DNA of 64,000 bases from positions 2,627,010 to 2,691,009 of the forward strand of contig NW_003314266.1 in NCBI RefSeq assembly GCF_000143415.4. The letters run 5' to 3'. This DNA is from Selaginella moellendorffii. Lineage: Eukaryota; Streptophyta; Lycopodiopsida; Selaginellales; Selaginellaceae. The position numbers were made by a program, and so were the translations under genes. Below, piece by piece: positions 1 through 12,905 of this stretch (positions within the stretch are counted from its first letter, which is position 1; each line of letters begins with the position of its first letter). A model generated the notes under the pieces. The model ran no database searches. It had not been told where the DNA came from and saw nothing but the letters and a program-made list of their open reading frames with translations.

Positions 1-876
1 TTCCATTGGAGCTCCATGTAATTCCGCCGTTAAAATCCTTGATTGCATCATACGCTGGCTGAAGGAAAAAAGGATACTTAGTACCGCGCAAGAAGAATAA
101 CGCATGCATACCTGCAGCCCTTAATCAAGTCCTCCATGTATTCTTTCCACATTTCATGAAGAGGTGCGTAAAGTTCATGCCTGTGCCAAGTTGATCAGAA
201 CAACCAGCGAAAAGAAAAAAAACTTATAGCCAACCTTACTTTAAATACTTGGAGCTCAAGACATATGATCCCATCCTTCGGTGTTTCCTGAGAGACCATC
301 GCTGCATGGAACGCTTGCTGCGGAGCTGAGCTCTTGCACGAGCTTTGTCACTCTGCATCTTCCGCGTTGTAGGATTGTCAAGCTGCACCATCTGGTTTTG
401 CTTGTTCTCGAATTCTTTCGAAGCCTTGGAACTTTTACCCCATAAATTCTCTAAGAGATGAGCCACTACGTGCTTCCCATCCGAATTTGCGAGCTGAGGC
501 GAACAAAAAAAACGTTACGAGCCATCGGAAGAAAAGGCACATTGCAGTCTACCTTCAAGTTAGAAGCTACTTCTCCATGGAAAAAGGACTCCGGCAGTGG
601 GATATACATCGGATCGTCTACTGCAATCGAAATTCACGTAAGTAAACACCGCAGAGCAAGAAAGATAGAAAAGATTGACTTACGCGAGCTATATGGCGCA
701 GATAATCGCCTTCCCGAAGCCTGCGATTGAGACGCCGGAGTCTTCGGCGACGCTGCAATCCCATTTTTTGCGATCGATGGAAAATGAGGGGTGAAAGGAG
801 ACGATCCAAAACTTTGCCGCCGATCTAGCGCCTCCAATCGGACCTTCTTCAGCTCCGAGGGCGTCGCATTCGCCAT
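1..876 (-). CDS. POP4: RNase P/MRP protein subunit POP4 (Rpp29), 3' end outside window
   Basis: Subunit of nuclear RNase P and RNase MRP, which mature tRNA 5' ends and rRNA. Five exons can be joined in frame with GT-AG introns: 684-876, 553-620, 240-493, 112-180 and 1-58 (continuing outside the window). The protein starts MANATPSELKKVRLEALDRR, has a basic middle (KARARAQLRSKRSMQRW) and then HELYAPLHEMWKEYMEDLIK followed by SRILTAELHGAPME. These last two blocks match the conserved POP4 core (LHELW..Y...L and AKLLKADLHGA in animal homologues, recalled from the family). The start is the first in-frame ATG, nine bases downstream of a telo-box. The C-terminal Sm-like barrel lies beyond base 1. Family assignment is fairly sure; exon limits are inferred from splice signals and reading frame. 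Confidence 0.8.
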
Positions 877-886
877 GAGAATCGGA

Positions 887-896
887 AAACCCTAAC
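887..896. promoter_or_regulatory. Telo-box (AAACCCTAA) upstream of POP4
   Basis: The + strand reads AAAACCCTAA about 10 bases before the POP4 start codon. Plant telo-boxes sit near the transcription start of ribosome-biogenesis and translation genes, which fits POP4. The motif is seen directly; function is inferred. Confidence 0.45.
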
Positions 897-1179
897 CCCT
901 AGGATACCGAATATCCTTTACCCTTAGAAAAGCATATTCCATTTTACACAAACTTAACGTACTTAGACACCACTTCACGTGATATCTGTCCCATTATGCG
1001 TTGGATCTTTGGGAAGCTAGATGTTGAAGATAGAAAACCTTTTGTTATGGGTGTTGTCCCTCAACAAGAACATAAAGATCACATAGAGAAAACAAGATTT
1101 TTAACTGACTTTGAGGCCATAGCTAGTGCCACCTTGTCCACTTGGGGTGACAGTCCTGACACATCAGTATGTGAAGTAT

Positions 1180-1420
1180 GAAATAGTGATTTTTAGGGAT
1201 TATATTATGCTATAAGGTTACACTTGGCAATAATCCCACATCACTAGACAGAAAAGAGTCTTATTTCTTGGAAATTATTATTTAAACCCAAGGACACTTA
1301 ACCCTAAGTATTTTAATACTCTTAATCAATTATAAAAGGAGTTTTATTCATACCTCTATATTTTAACCTTTATAAATTATTTCTCAAATCGTTCGCTTTG
1401 GTTGCTTATAATAAGATTTT
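1180..1420 (+). repeat. Degenerate copy of a dispersed LTR-like repeat
   Basis: The stretch with TTTAAACCCAAGGACACTTAACCC, an AT-rich TATA-like run and the end TTTGGTTGCTTATAAT is a diverged copy of the repeat seen at 16660-16945 and 16946-17247. It lies in the gene-free interval 903-2348, where I see no coding sequence; the longest open frame there (996-1181) has no recognisable feature. Confidence 0.5.
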
Positions 1421-2348
1421 GATGAAGTGTTGACCACAATATTCCTAACTTAATTTGCGTTGACACATTTGACTCCACATAAAGCAAGATGCTCTAGAAG
1501 CAAATGCTATAACTAACATAGATGACCTTTAATAAAGACAATGCAATTGCTAAAAGGCATCACCACAATTATTAGCATGTCCAAATGCTTACTTCAAGAC
1601 AAAAGAAGGCTTCAATCCATACAAGTAACTGTGCTCAAACCTTTGTACTATTATAATGCTATCTCTTGAAAACATGTGAAAAATGTCAAACACCATCCCA
1701 AGAATGATAGATGGCAATTATCGTAAAGTGATCAAATTAATGGTATATATCATTCCCAAGATTCCCATAAAAGAAATCCAATCGGACGTAAAAATTGATA
1801 GTAAAGGTAGAAGGGGCTACACAAAACACTCTAAATGCTGCCATCAACATAGTCTAATATAGTTATATAGCATCAAATAATTGCATCCATTTTTACTCTA
1901 AAATTAAAGCTTTTATAAAGGAGTATGTTATTTTGCCATGAAGATGAATGAGAGAAAAGAAAAAAAGTTAAAGTGAAGAAATAGAAAAAGCTATAAAAAT
2001 AAGATGGATTTAAATAATATAAAATCTCAATCTAAAATACATACACAATAGACAATTAAATCTGCCTTTCACCTCCACCAAAGTGGGTGTATGAATTATA
2101 CAAATATACATTTTGATTAACATGAAAACCCCTACCTTATATACAGGAGTGCAAGACACTAATAGCATTCATACAAGACCTTACAGCCTTTATTAAGTTA
2201 CATATAGCTTTAAAAAATAAATAGAATGCACAATATCTACAAACTTGAAGAATATGTTACTAGACAGATACTTGTAACACAGTTCACTGACTGACGCAAT
2301 TGACAGTTGTGGTTGCTGACAATTGTTTGAGCTAAGCACATAGGCATC

Positions 2349-4381
2349 TTACGATTTGAAATACTGCGCACAAGTGGGGCACATGAATGGTACCTGAGTG
2401 ACACAGTTCACTTCATTTCTACGTTCTTCCCCTGCTTCTTCGACTAGATCTGCCCCCTGTTCTGGATCCACCACCAGTGCTGGATTGTAGTGGACACAAG
2501 GCTGGTGGTACCATAGGTCACAAACATCACACTGCACCCAGGGAGCATCCCCTCTATCTTCCCAGCAATCGGAGCAGCTTTGCAAATCCTATACAAGCAA
2601 GAGTTCCATTAAAGAGGAAAAGGAACAAGAAAAAATAGCATACCATTCTGGCTGTGTTTTTCCTGAGCTCGTCTAGCCTCGCATCAATGCTCGAAAGCTG
2701 TACATTGAAGAAGCTGAAAGGCATCACAACGACATAATACTCAAGGCCTAGATGGACTTTGGATGTAGCTCGGTACGAGACCCACCTGTCCGTGTGAATC
2801 ACCCACACAAGCACCTTGATCCGCTTGTCACCAAGAAACAGTTCCTCAGCCTTCTTCACCATCTTCTTGTGATGAGTGATGGCATTCTTAGTGACAGAAA
2901 ATTGGAGACCCATGACAAAATTTTTGTCTTCCAAGTAGGCATTGAGGCCAGTGTGGTTAAAGTCGTATGGGACGTGCGCTGTTCCTTCAAGGGGGTGCAT
3001 TACCGAGAGAAGCTTTCTGGACATTGGTCCATGGAAGTTAATGACGTGCTTCACTGTTATGTGTGCTCTTTTGCCATGTGCGTAATAAAAGCCTTGAGTC
3101 GTAAACTTTGTGCTGAGGATTCCCGCCATTTCTGCATTCCAGCCAATGCGAGCCATGTTGTTGTCCTTAGCAACGGCTTGAACCCAGAAGCTGACCTGCT
3201 TCCACTGCTCACCGAGTTCATCCTCGCGCATGAGTCCGGCTAAGGTGCTAAGCGCATAGGAATGAAGATGAGGGGTGAGAGCCTCAAGCGTTCCATCTTT
3301 GCCCATGTAGAAACACCTGGTCTCCAGCAGCAGAGGAAGCCTTAAAACTGTTTCTGTGCCCATCAACTCTTTCTGCAACTGCTCTCGAACGTTCCCTCCC
3401 AGGTGGCTCTGGATGAACGTACGTATGTCTGCCTGCAACGATGAGATGCACTGCTGAAACGCTTCCAGGTTTTGGTCGAATTGATCCAGCAGCCTTGGAA
3501 CTCGACCTGTTTTAGACAGATCGACGCGCTCGAGCTCAAAGACCTTGAGGTAGGATGCCAGTTCTTTGTCCTACAAGGCACACACATCTCAGAATGTGAA
3601 GACAAGACGCCTAAGAACTTACATTCAGTCCTCCAACAACCAGCTTGTACTGCGAGGCCTTGGGATGACGAAGGACTTGCGTCCATACACTTGAAATTGA
3701 AGTGCAAAAGACGACAACACAATATTTGAGAAGGGTGCAGAGCAATTGTAGCCCCGGACTATCTCTCGCCAACCTGTGGCCGTCATCAACGACAATGGTC
3801 ATGTCCACGTTTGTCCTCTTCATGAAGAAATATTGGACGTCCCAGATCGATTCTTGGCCCGCCTTTATTGCTTCTAGCTCCTGCAAGGCAGCGTTGTCGT
3901 CCACAAAAGCCCGAAACAGCCCATCCCAGAGTGTATTCTCCGGGGCAAAAGACATTTTAGATCCCTCGACCAGCATAATCCGACGCGGCCGAGACGAGGA
4001 GCCGATCCTGTCGCGCGCAAACTTGCCATAGAGGTAGAGGACAGACGCTGCGACGCTGCAAGTCTTGCCAGCGCCCGAGATGCCCGTTATGTACCTGAAA
4101 CCGTCAATATCGTAAGGACGAAGCTGCTTGCGACCGCCCTTTCCTGGAGGCAAGACTATCTTCGATTCTGGGACTATGAAATTGATGAGCTCCTTGGTGA
4201 GAGGCCTGCCCATGTAATGAAACGTCGTCCGCTGCGAGAAATGGTAGACTTCCATAACCTTGGTCGGGTCCTGAAGATCGGCTTCAGTGAGCAGGGCGGA
4301 GAAACCCATGAGCAGCCCATGGATCCTCTCCGCATCCTGACGACGGACATCCACAACCCTCTGGCGCTTGCCACCGCCCAT
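2349..4381 (-). CDS. P-loop NTPase with C-terminal PHD finger, unknown function
   Basis: Three exons (3623-4381, 2644-3570, 2349-2588) join in phase 0 to about 641 residues. Walker A is GISGAGKT at residues ~100-107; a Walker B-like MTIVVDDGH lies at ~194-202, so the N-terminal half looks like a STAND/AAA-type ATPase. The middle (~255-560) has no motif I recognise. The last ~75 residues hold a complete C4HC3 zinc finger: CSDC, then CDVC, then WYHQPC and finally CPTC, typical of a PHD finger (histone tail reader). The start follows a telo-box (4407-4415). I do not recognise the full architecture in plant reference genes. The ATPase half resembles modules of Crinkler/RHS-like or transposon-encoded proteins, which is a guess. 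Exons are intact with no stops, so it looks expressed. Confidence 0.65.
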
Positions 4382-6936
4382 CCCAATCCAAAAATACTCT
4401 ATCCAAAAACCCTAATGGTGCAGAGACGTGATGTACGAAAGGAATATATGTAAAATAGAGAATTTTGGCAAGTTCAGGTGTTGGACTATTTTCTCCCCAT
4501 CTGAGTTGGCCATGGTGTGTGAGTTATGGTGCTTACCACTATCTCTAGGAAGTTAGCTGTTAATGTCTGTGACTTAGATTATTTTTACCTTGAGAGCTAT
4601 TGAGTTGTGCTTACAGTTTGAAAATATAAAATGTGGGTGCAACACAATTTGTAGTTTTATCTATCACTCTAAACTCCGAAATAGAGTTAATATCATCATC
4701 ATTTCAACTTCTTTGTTTTCCAGGAAGCCCTCACCTTATCATTTTATGTCAAATCCAACATAGCACTGCCACAATTGAGTTACTTTGTCTAGGAAACTCA
4801 CTCTTATTGGCCCACTTCACTACACAACCACACACACAGAAGTCTCTTCACACCAAAATTTTAGGGAACCCTAAAATTCAGGAAGCAATCAAAGAAATTA
4901 GATTCTGAGATATAAAGGGAAATGATATAAATGAAAGTCTTTTACATTTTGTTAAAGGTTTTGAAATAAACATCTTTAAATTTGAGTAATATTGGGATAC
5001 CAGGAAGTTTGAATATACTTATTAACTTAGAACTTTCCATAGCTAAGAAAAGGTGGTGCCTTGTTCTTGGTTCTAGTTGATTAAAAATTAACTTCATCTA
5101 TTTCTAAGGTTTGATACTACAAATGTGATATATTTCAAAAAGCGTCACTTGTAATGCAATTGTCTCCATCCTCAATGAACAATTTCCTATATATTGAGTA
5201 GTGATTGTCCCAGAATGCCTACAAATTACGGGAAAGCAAGCTGGGCAAATTAATATCAATAGGAAAAGAAATAACCATAAACTTGATGCATTATTCTTGT
5301 CTTACCTCACTCAGCCAATTAGCAACCAAGCTATGCCACTCTTCCATTGGCCAGATCAAAATTTTCCTTGGACCAATAACCCTCATTGGGCTGCAATCCA
5401 ACAGCCACAAGCCATAAATTAAAAATACCTAGCTTAGTAACTGTAAAAATTACTTTGCTATTTAAGATTTAATCTTAGCTTTTGAAAAGATCTCATTGAT
5501 CACATATATCATATAAACTACTAATAACTTTAAACTTATAATTAACCAGTGTTTATATATAAAAACCTACATACTTAGGTTTTTAGCTTGCATATTGGTT
5601 TTTTTTATTTGTTGTGTTAGTTTGACACATTTATATGTGTGTTTTCAAGTGACATCTATATTTCATCTTTTAGTGCTTGTGAGTCAACATGCTCATCTTC
5701 TTGGCATTTGGCACAGTAGTGAAGTTTTCATGTGAGGTGTTCTTTGGTCAACTTTAGCAGATATCCAGCTTCCTTTGTTCTCATATTTACTAACAGAACT
5801 CTTTTGGGCCTCCTCATAGATACTCCTCACAATGACTCTTCTCTAGATATTCTTCATCCATTGGCAGAGACATTGGAAGTGCTGCATGTGTGTTCTGCAC
5901 TTACAAAGCACACAAGATGGCATTTACAAGGCTCTAGTTTGATTCAACCTGGCTTAGTGCCTTTTGCTAACCACTTTCAGCTCTAGGCCATGGTTATCAA
6001 CATCTGTAATAGACAACTCCTTGGGGGTAAACACCATGGTATGACTAATAAGCCTCATGATACTCAAATGAAACATCACTCCATCTAAGCCAGATGTGCC
6101 ACTATTAGAGACTTACTCTTGCAACAGTGCACTTCCACTACACCATCCTGAAAGAGTGGATAAAACTTAGTCAACTAAAAGAGTGGAGGAATAGATAACT
6201 CCTATATTTTGGCAAAGTGATTGACAATAAGATCTACTAGTAGTGGCATCCTTTTGACACTGTTTTTTGTTCGGGGAGGGGAGGGGATCTGGACATTGAC
6301 ATGCTCCATAAAAGAAGACCACAATAGCTTCTACTTCAGAACTAATTCCAGTTGAGACATGAGAGTATCATATAAAGTAACTTGGTGAAAGGGTGGAACA
6401 CTTAATTTTTGTATTAGTCCCATTGGGACATAAGGAATGTACATAAATGTTTATCAAGTGGGGAACCACTCCACCTAAGACAGACTCACCACTGCTGGTT
6501 TCCTTTATGGGAATGGGAATTACTTTTGAGCACTTCCTTAAAGATTTCCTTCAAATTCTCAAGTCCATGCTCTAGATTAATAACCCCTAACCTCAACCCT
6601 AATACAGTTCAAAAGCATAATAAGAACATTCCTTCAAAACTGAATCTTCAACCTCATTCTCTTACCATACTTTTATATTTTTGGAACCCTCTATAACCCC
6701 CCTGGGAGACAACGAGTGCTTTAAGCCTTTACATTATAGACCTCTGCTAAAAATAGTGTTTGTTCCTCCACTAGCATTTCCAAAGGCTCGTAGCCATTCA
6801 TTTTAGACCAAGTGATCTAGACCAATGTAAGACACCTTGATTAAGGAGCATAATGATGTTACCTTGTGGTCTTTGAGCAAGAATTCAAGGATCTTATATA
6901 CTTGTTTAAATGAGAGTTGATATTCCTAGCTCTAAT
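4382..6936. other. AT-rich intergenic DNA, no gene seen
   Basis: Apart from the telo-box at 4407-4415 close to the P-loop gene, this is AT-rich sequence full of stops in all frames. Short open frames (4633-4908, 5201-5422, 5732-5986) have no recognisable domain or splice context. A C-rich word after GGAACCCTC near 6680-6710 recurs near 7420, 13100 and 14575, so at least part is old repeat. Confidence 0.5.
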
Positions 6937-7430
6937 TGTAGCGCATGTAGTTTTCACCTTTTATCCTATAGTGATTCACCATAGAATAATCACAAAGTGG
7001 AACTTAAACCTTCCATATGCAATATGTCCAAAGACAATAGAGCAAAACCCAAGTTTCAAGGCATTAAGCCACTAAACAAAGAAACGGAGCCAAATTCCTA
7101 AGCATGGAGATAAAAAGCAAAAGTATTGAAGCACAGAGCAACTTTTAACTGTATAGCCCAAGGAGCGGAAGGATAGGAGCACGGAGTGACTTGGAACAAT
7201 ACGAGAGCATCCAGCATCTCAATGCTAGGATCAATATGCAAAATAGAGCCAAATAAAGTTTAATGTTATTTTAGCATATTGGTGGCCTAACACGAGGATA
7301 TGGGTACTCCACCAGTTAACATGATATGGAACTTAGGTTTAAACCCAAATTGAATGTAGAATAAGGATAGGCATGCAAGTAAGAGCTAAATTATGTTTTA
7401 AGTTGGTCAACCATGCATTTGGAACCCCCT
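6937..7430 (+). repeat. Direct repeat copy 1, possible old LTR
   Basis: Begins TGTAGCGCATGTAGTTTTCA and stays alignable with 14064-14581 for about 500 bases, through shared blocks such as TATAGCCCAAGGAGCGGA and AGGATAGGCATGCAAG, up to a C-rich run. Identity by eye is roughly 75-80%. Same orientation and 7.1 kb spacing fit a decayed LTR pair, but no gag-pol remnant is visible between them. Confidence 0.65.
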
Positions 7431-9239
7431 AGCCCCCCTCCCCCTGCCCCCCCTCTTTAAGAACTAACTTCAATGCTAGAAAAAAAATCATGGTACAATC
7501 TATAATATCCCCCTCAACATATTCATAAGCTTTCTGCATCAATCCAAAAGCTAAACACAATAAAATTATGCTCAACAAATGATTAATAAATCAATCCTCC
7601 ATAAATCCATTTATAATAAAACATAACTCACTTCATAACAAGTAATCATCAATGATCAATATATTCCAAATTCAAATCCAACAACAAATAACATCTTCAA
7701 TATCAATCACTAACTCTTTCTCTCATAAAGTTAGTATAGTTTATGACTAAATCACTTTTCAAGGAAAAACTAAAGCTTAACCCCTATTAAACAATCTTGT
7801 CTAGAACATAATTAATTTAACTTGCCACTCAATTTGTTTGAATGTCAAAAAAATTACTAATTAGCATGAATGCTAACAACGTAAAGTTATAGCCAAATCA
7901 TTAACACTATTTGCATTGAGACTAATGAAATTCAATATTAATCCTATGGAGAGACATTTCATTTCACTTGAATTGTAATGTCAATAATGTCAATGACAGG
8001 GCATCATTTCAATGCCATCAATATTAGAATAAAGATAATACAAAGAAAGAGTGAATCACCACTCAAAGCTCTTTAACAACTAAGCTAACCAAAGTCGAAG
8101 ATATTATACTTAGTATCTGAAACCAATTCTTCAACAATACTTAGTTACAAATAACACATCATCAAGTAGTGGATCACCACATCCAAGACTCAATAAAATC
8201 CAACATTATCGATTAAACACAATCAAATGATATCGACAGAGGTAAAGTTAACATGCTAACATGCCAACATGGAAAAGCTATATAAGTTTAATGGCATAAT
8301 CCTTCACAACACTATCTAGTAAAGCAAACCCATCACTAATAAATCTTCATTGAGCAAAACAAGTGTCAACAATCCTTAATAAAGTCTACCAACAATCACT
8401 AATTGCAATGCAACCAACAATCATTCTTTCAACTTACTTTTATAAAACTCAAACACTAAACTCATGTTATTGAGTTATATACTTGTCCAATATGAACATA
8501 ATACCTTAGGTATGAGATAAAGGTTCATAGATAAACATGAATTAAATGACCACTCGAATCCAACTTAACCGCAATAAGCTCACTAATGTGTTTAGCTAAC
8601 AATTTTGAGCATGCCTTGAAGAAGTTACCTATGCATGACCAACACTTAGTTGTAACTAAAGTGAAGACTATGAAATGTATTTATATTAATACATAACCTC
8701 CTGATAGACAAAGCTATAGTATGGGTATTAATATCTTAACTTCAAATAACTAAGTTAGACATCATTATCCTTAGTTAAGATGCAAAACTACAAAAACTAG
8801 TCTTTTGCTCCTATCCTTTAATTGTTGCACTCAACAACATATGATCGCTACATCCATTCTCGAGATATCCTATTAGTTCCATAGTAAAGATTTTGTTTTG
8901 CCAAATTTAGAAGGTGTTCACCCTTAGTATGTCGTTTTAACATTTTTTGCCATGGGCTCTATCCATGGCTCAACTTTGTAACTCTCTATAAAAACTATTT
9001 TCTTTAGACTCACTATGTCATCTCCTTGACACAGCTTATTTCCCTTAGGTGTTCTTCCCACTTAGTCACCTTGACCAAGCCACACCATCATCAATATTTC
9101 AAATCAACACTTTAAATTAGGAACCTTATTCCTTAACCTCATAAGGACTTTGTCTTTGTTTTAGCCATAAGATTTAACCTTGACACTTTAACAAATTTGC
9201 CAATAAGTATTAGATTTTCCAGACCTTTAAGTTGTTAGC
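7431..9239. other. AT-rich non-coding DNA
   Basis: Between the direct-repeat copies. No open frame of useful length, no RNA gene and no terminal repeats recognised. Confidence 0.5.
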
Positions 9240-9510
9240 CATGACCTTGGGGGCATCCCTCACACTTGGCAGTGCACCCAAGCTAGCCCTTCCAACCAAG
9301 GGTCCATAGCAACTAAGACTAAGTGTCCCTATCTCATTCACCACGTCTTTGGTGCCATTTGCACCAAAGTGTTTAAGTTAGATATGCTAAGTTTTCACAC
9401 TAAATAATTTAACTGTGTATCATGACTTTGGGGCATCCTTGCTTGGTGGTGTACCCAAGCCAGTCTCCTTACTGAGAGTCTATGACCACCAAAAAATGAG
9501 TGTCCTCATA
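9240..9510 (+). repeat. Tandem duplication, about 180 bp period
   Basis: The unit starting ATGACCTTGGGGGCATCC (9241) recurs as ATGACTTTGGGGCATCC about 180 bases later. Both are followed by a (G/C)(A/T)GTGCACCCAAGC-like or GTGTACCCAAGC block and by AGTGTCC. Copies are diverged; no coding role. Confidence 0.5.
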
Positions 9511-11171
9511 TTCCAACCCATCATCATGCCCTAGTGAGTTGGGACTCGAACCCAAACACTAGAAGGTTGGGACTCAAACCCAACCTCCGTATATGCATTT
9601 ACAGACGGCATCACCCAGGATGTCTGGCATGACTTCTGTTGTGCCACTCTAATTTTACGTGCTCTATAAACCATTTACACTTGGTTTTCTAGATACTTAT
9701 TTACTTAGCATTGTTTTTGGGAACTTTCAAGGAACTCTATTCCTTAGCTTGCTAAAGCCTCTCTTTTTTGCAAGCTTACCATATGGTCTAATATGGATAT
9801 TTTATATTTTAGACTCTCCATGACATCACAATTGTTAATAACAATCTGTTCGAACCCCCACTTGATTCTTCACTCCCAACTTACATAATTACTCTTGGTT
9901 ATAGTCTTGGAATCCTATGGTTTAGTTTTATCCCTTTATTACTTGTTTTTTGGCCTTATATGTTTCTTTCAGTTATTCTCCTCCAGACTAGGAGGATAGC
10001 TTTGCACTTTCTACCATGCATTAGCAAATATTCATAGGGATGAACTTACTCGATAGCCTAGGGAGTGGTTTCTCAATCTGGGTATGCTCACTTTGTAATC
10101 CCACACACTGAGATTAACGTTGCTACTTATATGCCTTTATATGCCCATCACTAGTTTTGCCAAAATCCCTTTTTGGCTTTGTCCAATTTAGGTAGATGGA
10201 CTTCTCCTGTCTTCACAACTTTGGACGTTTGGATAACACCTCCTATCTATCATTCGTAAGGGATTTAATCCTTTGGGCTTTATTTAATGCCCTTATGACA
10301 CCAAACATCACTTCTTGGTGTTTTAGAGTGTTTGGGTGTTCCAATGATAGCCTCCTTTGACAATGAGCATTCCCTTTACGACATTGACTGACATCGCAAC
10401 ATGAGCAATTTATCCCTTATAAGGGTATATCTAACTTCTTTATCCTAATAAGAAGTCTTGGGTAGTTACTTTCTACCAGTTTAATTAATTATTTTACACC
10501 TTTTGCTTAGTTGCCTCATAATTGTCAAGTTCTACAACTCATTATTAGTGCTTCCACACCTCCATCATTATTTAGGTCACTACACTTTAATTGCATACCT
10601 TCCAACTTAGGGTATGCCGTTCCCATTTCCATTAGGATTCCTTTTGGAAGGGATTCTCATAAACCCGCCAACTTGACTTTAAGGCTTCACGCCTTGGCAC
10701 ATTTGGTGTTTCCATACCATCAACTCCACAAGTTTACCGTTATGACACTTTTTACTTGTGTTTAGGTTTTTGCCAAGACCAATATAATTGTTTTTCATGC
10801 CAACTATCCATTAGCACTGCACCATATAGTTTATGCACAACTTTGTGTCAAAGTTGCTTTCTTTTGGGAACCTTTTTCCTATGACTTTAGTATAACACTT
10901 TCTGCCATCAATGAGATATCCACTATTCTTATATTTAGATTTTATGATCCTCTCCATCCTTCGTGATGTATAACACACCTCAGTCTAAATGCTTCTACCA
11001 GTTCTTTAAGACCATTCTTTGACTCCACTCGAATCATCTAGTTTTTTGGACTTCACTAATCTAACAATCTATAAAGTCTTATTTTTTAGGTCCAAGTTTG
11101 TTAGAATATATTTTTTGGTATTCATGTCCTATCTATAAGAACCATTCTTGTAAGTGTTACTCCAACACTGA
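9511..11171. other. AT-rich intergenic DNA, no gene seen
   Basis: No supported gene. An open frame at 10511-10765 has no recognisable content and no neighbouring exon. Confidence 0.45.
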
Positions 11172-11447
11172 NNNNNNNNNNNNNNNNNNNNNNNNNNNNN
11201 NNNNNNNNNNNNNNNNNNNNNNNNNNNNNNNNNNNNNNNNNNNNNNNNNNNNNNNNNNNNNNNNNNNNNNNNNNNNNNNNNNNNNNNNNNNNNNNNNNNN
11301 NNNNNNNNNNNNNNNNNNNNNNNNNNNNNNNNNNNNNNNNNNNNNNNNNNNNNNNNNNNNNNNNNNNNNNNNNNNNNNNNNNNNNNNNNNNNNNNNNNNN
11401 NNNNNNNNNNNNNNNNNNNNNNNNNNNNNNNNNNNNNNNNNNNNNNN
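11172..11447. other. Assembly gap (run of N)
   Basis: 276 unresolved bases inside the repeat-rich block. Open frames that run across it are artefacts. Confidence 0.98.
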
Positions 11448-11995
11448 TGTCCATGTGATGAGAATACCAACTCATCCTCTAAATACATCCCTACTCCCTT
11501 GGGTTGTTCTAGCATTTATTAAAGGTAGCCCTAGCCACCATTTCAAGGACTTATGTCCTCTTCCGTATTTGACCTCCCATAGTCATTAATTCTAGTCTCA
11601 AATTCATAAGCACCAACCTCAACTATATGAGGATAATCTTATGACTCCTTTATTGATTTGGAATCTCTATCTTTTCTGTGATCCCAACTATAGTTGTTTA
11701 CCACAACTACATTAGCCAATTTGTTGAGTCAAACACTCGTCTAAATCATATCCTCAACTCTCTGAGGAAAACCTTATATTGTTCCCAAGATCCCAAAGTT
11801 GTTCCATTATTGACCCTTTTCTATCCATCACTTTGCTTACAAATTCACACATAAACTGTAGTGGAGAGCTATGTCCTCCTAACTTGCTACTCCTCAATAA
11901 TAAGCCCACTCCTCGAACCTTCCAATGCCAATACAAGTGGTGATATACTTGAGCACCAATAAAAGTCGGACTAATGAACAGCTTTGATATCAAAT

Positions 11996-12905
11996 TGTAA
12001 GCAACTAATTTTTCCATTCTACTTTAGTCATTTAACCACACCTCTGACCGCTTAGAGGAGTCTCATTCACAACCTCCATAAGTCTAATTCAAGACTTAGA
12101 GCTTACTAGCTTTGAGAATAGCATCCATGCCACTCAACCTTTGCACTTGGTCCAAGTGCTTCACATGTTCGATCCCATGACCGACACCCCAAGGTACCAT
12201 TGACATATCAGCCCATTATGCTAAGGCCATGCCTATTCACCTTAGTCACCCCGGTGGTCCAACACCACCTATATCACAGTCCTGTCTCTCAAAAACTGGG
12301 TCATCCATCCATGAGTGATCATCCTAAATCCACTCCTTAGCATCCTTAGGATGCCCGCAAACATGGGGAACAATCTTCCCCAATATCCCGTTTACAATTC
12401 CCACTAAGTCCTTTTTTCTGTCCATGGCCGAGTTCACCAACTCTACCACTGGGACAAGGCCATCTGTCCATAAGTGATCATCTTAGATCCACTCCTTAGC
12501 ATCCTTAAAATGCCGGCAGAAATGGGGAACAATCTTCCCCAATATCCCTTTTACAGTCTTCACCAAGTCTCTTTTTCTGTCCATGGCCATGTTCCCCAAC
12601 ATTGCCACTAGGACAAGGCTCACAGGCCTAACCACTAAGTCTCACTATCCTCTGGGATTTCCTCACCACATGACTGTATCCTTGGTTATTACACTAGAGA
12701 ATCACCACTTTTTTTTTCCATAGTCTAGGACTTTGGGACAACATTTCGGAACACTGTGGTTCTACACAAGTCTCATGGGTACTACTCTCCCCACCTTTCA
12801 CCTTTGGGTGCTCTAACTATGGGCTTAGAGCAAGGTTCCATTGAGCCATGCCAGGTATCCAAGTAGGTAGTGCCACCCACGCTTGGATTGGAAGCATTGA
12901 CCATT
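11996..12905 (+). repeat. Dispersed repeat, forward copy of an inverted pair
   Basis: Begins TGTAAGCAACTAATTTTTCC. The reverse complement of 17370-18060 begins TGTAAGCAACTCAATTTTCC and stays alignable over most of its length: CCATTCTACTTTAGTCA near the start, then CCCAAGGTAC, TCTAGGACTTTGGGA, CTCATGGGTACT, GAGCAAGGTTCCA and a CACTTGGATTGG-like end. The forward copy is longer because of the 159-bp tandem duplication inside it. Probably two insertions of one non-autonomous element in opposite orientation. Confidence 0.7.
12309..12625 (+). repeat. Tandem duplication, 159 bp period
   Basis: AGTGATCATCCTAAATCCACTCC at 12314 recurs as AGTGATCATCTTAGATCCACTCC at 12473. Each is followed by GGGGAACAATCTTCCCCAAT and TTCTGTCCATGGCC. 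It is a local doubling within the forward repeat copy; the inverted copy at 17370-18060 appears to have one unit. Confidence 0.75.

Noticed and set aside
996-1181. 61-codon open frame upstream of the P-loop/PHD gene
   Set aside because: No domain, no splice partners, embedded in repeat-rich AT DNA.
9535-9600. tRNA T-arm-like words (GGGACTCGAACCC and a near copy) suggesting a tRNA gene
   Set aside because: Only the T-arm-like piece repeats; no acceptor stem, D-arm or anticodon arm can be folded around it.
11098-11589. Open frames across 11098-11589 on both strands
   Set aside because: They exist only because the run of N has no stop codons.
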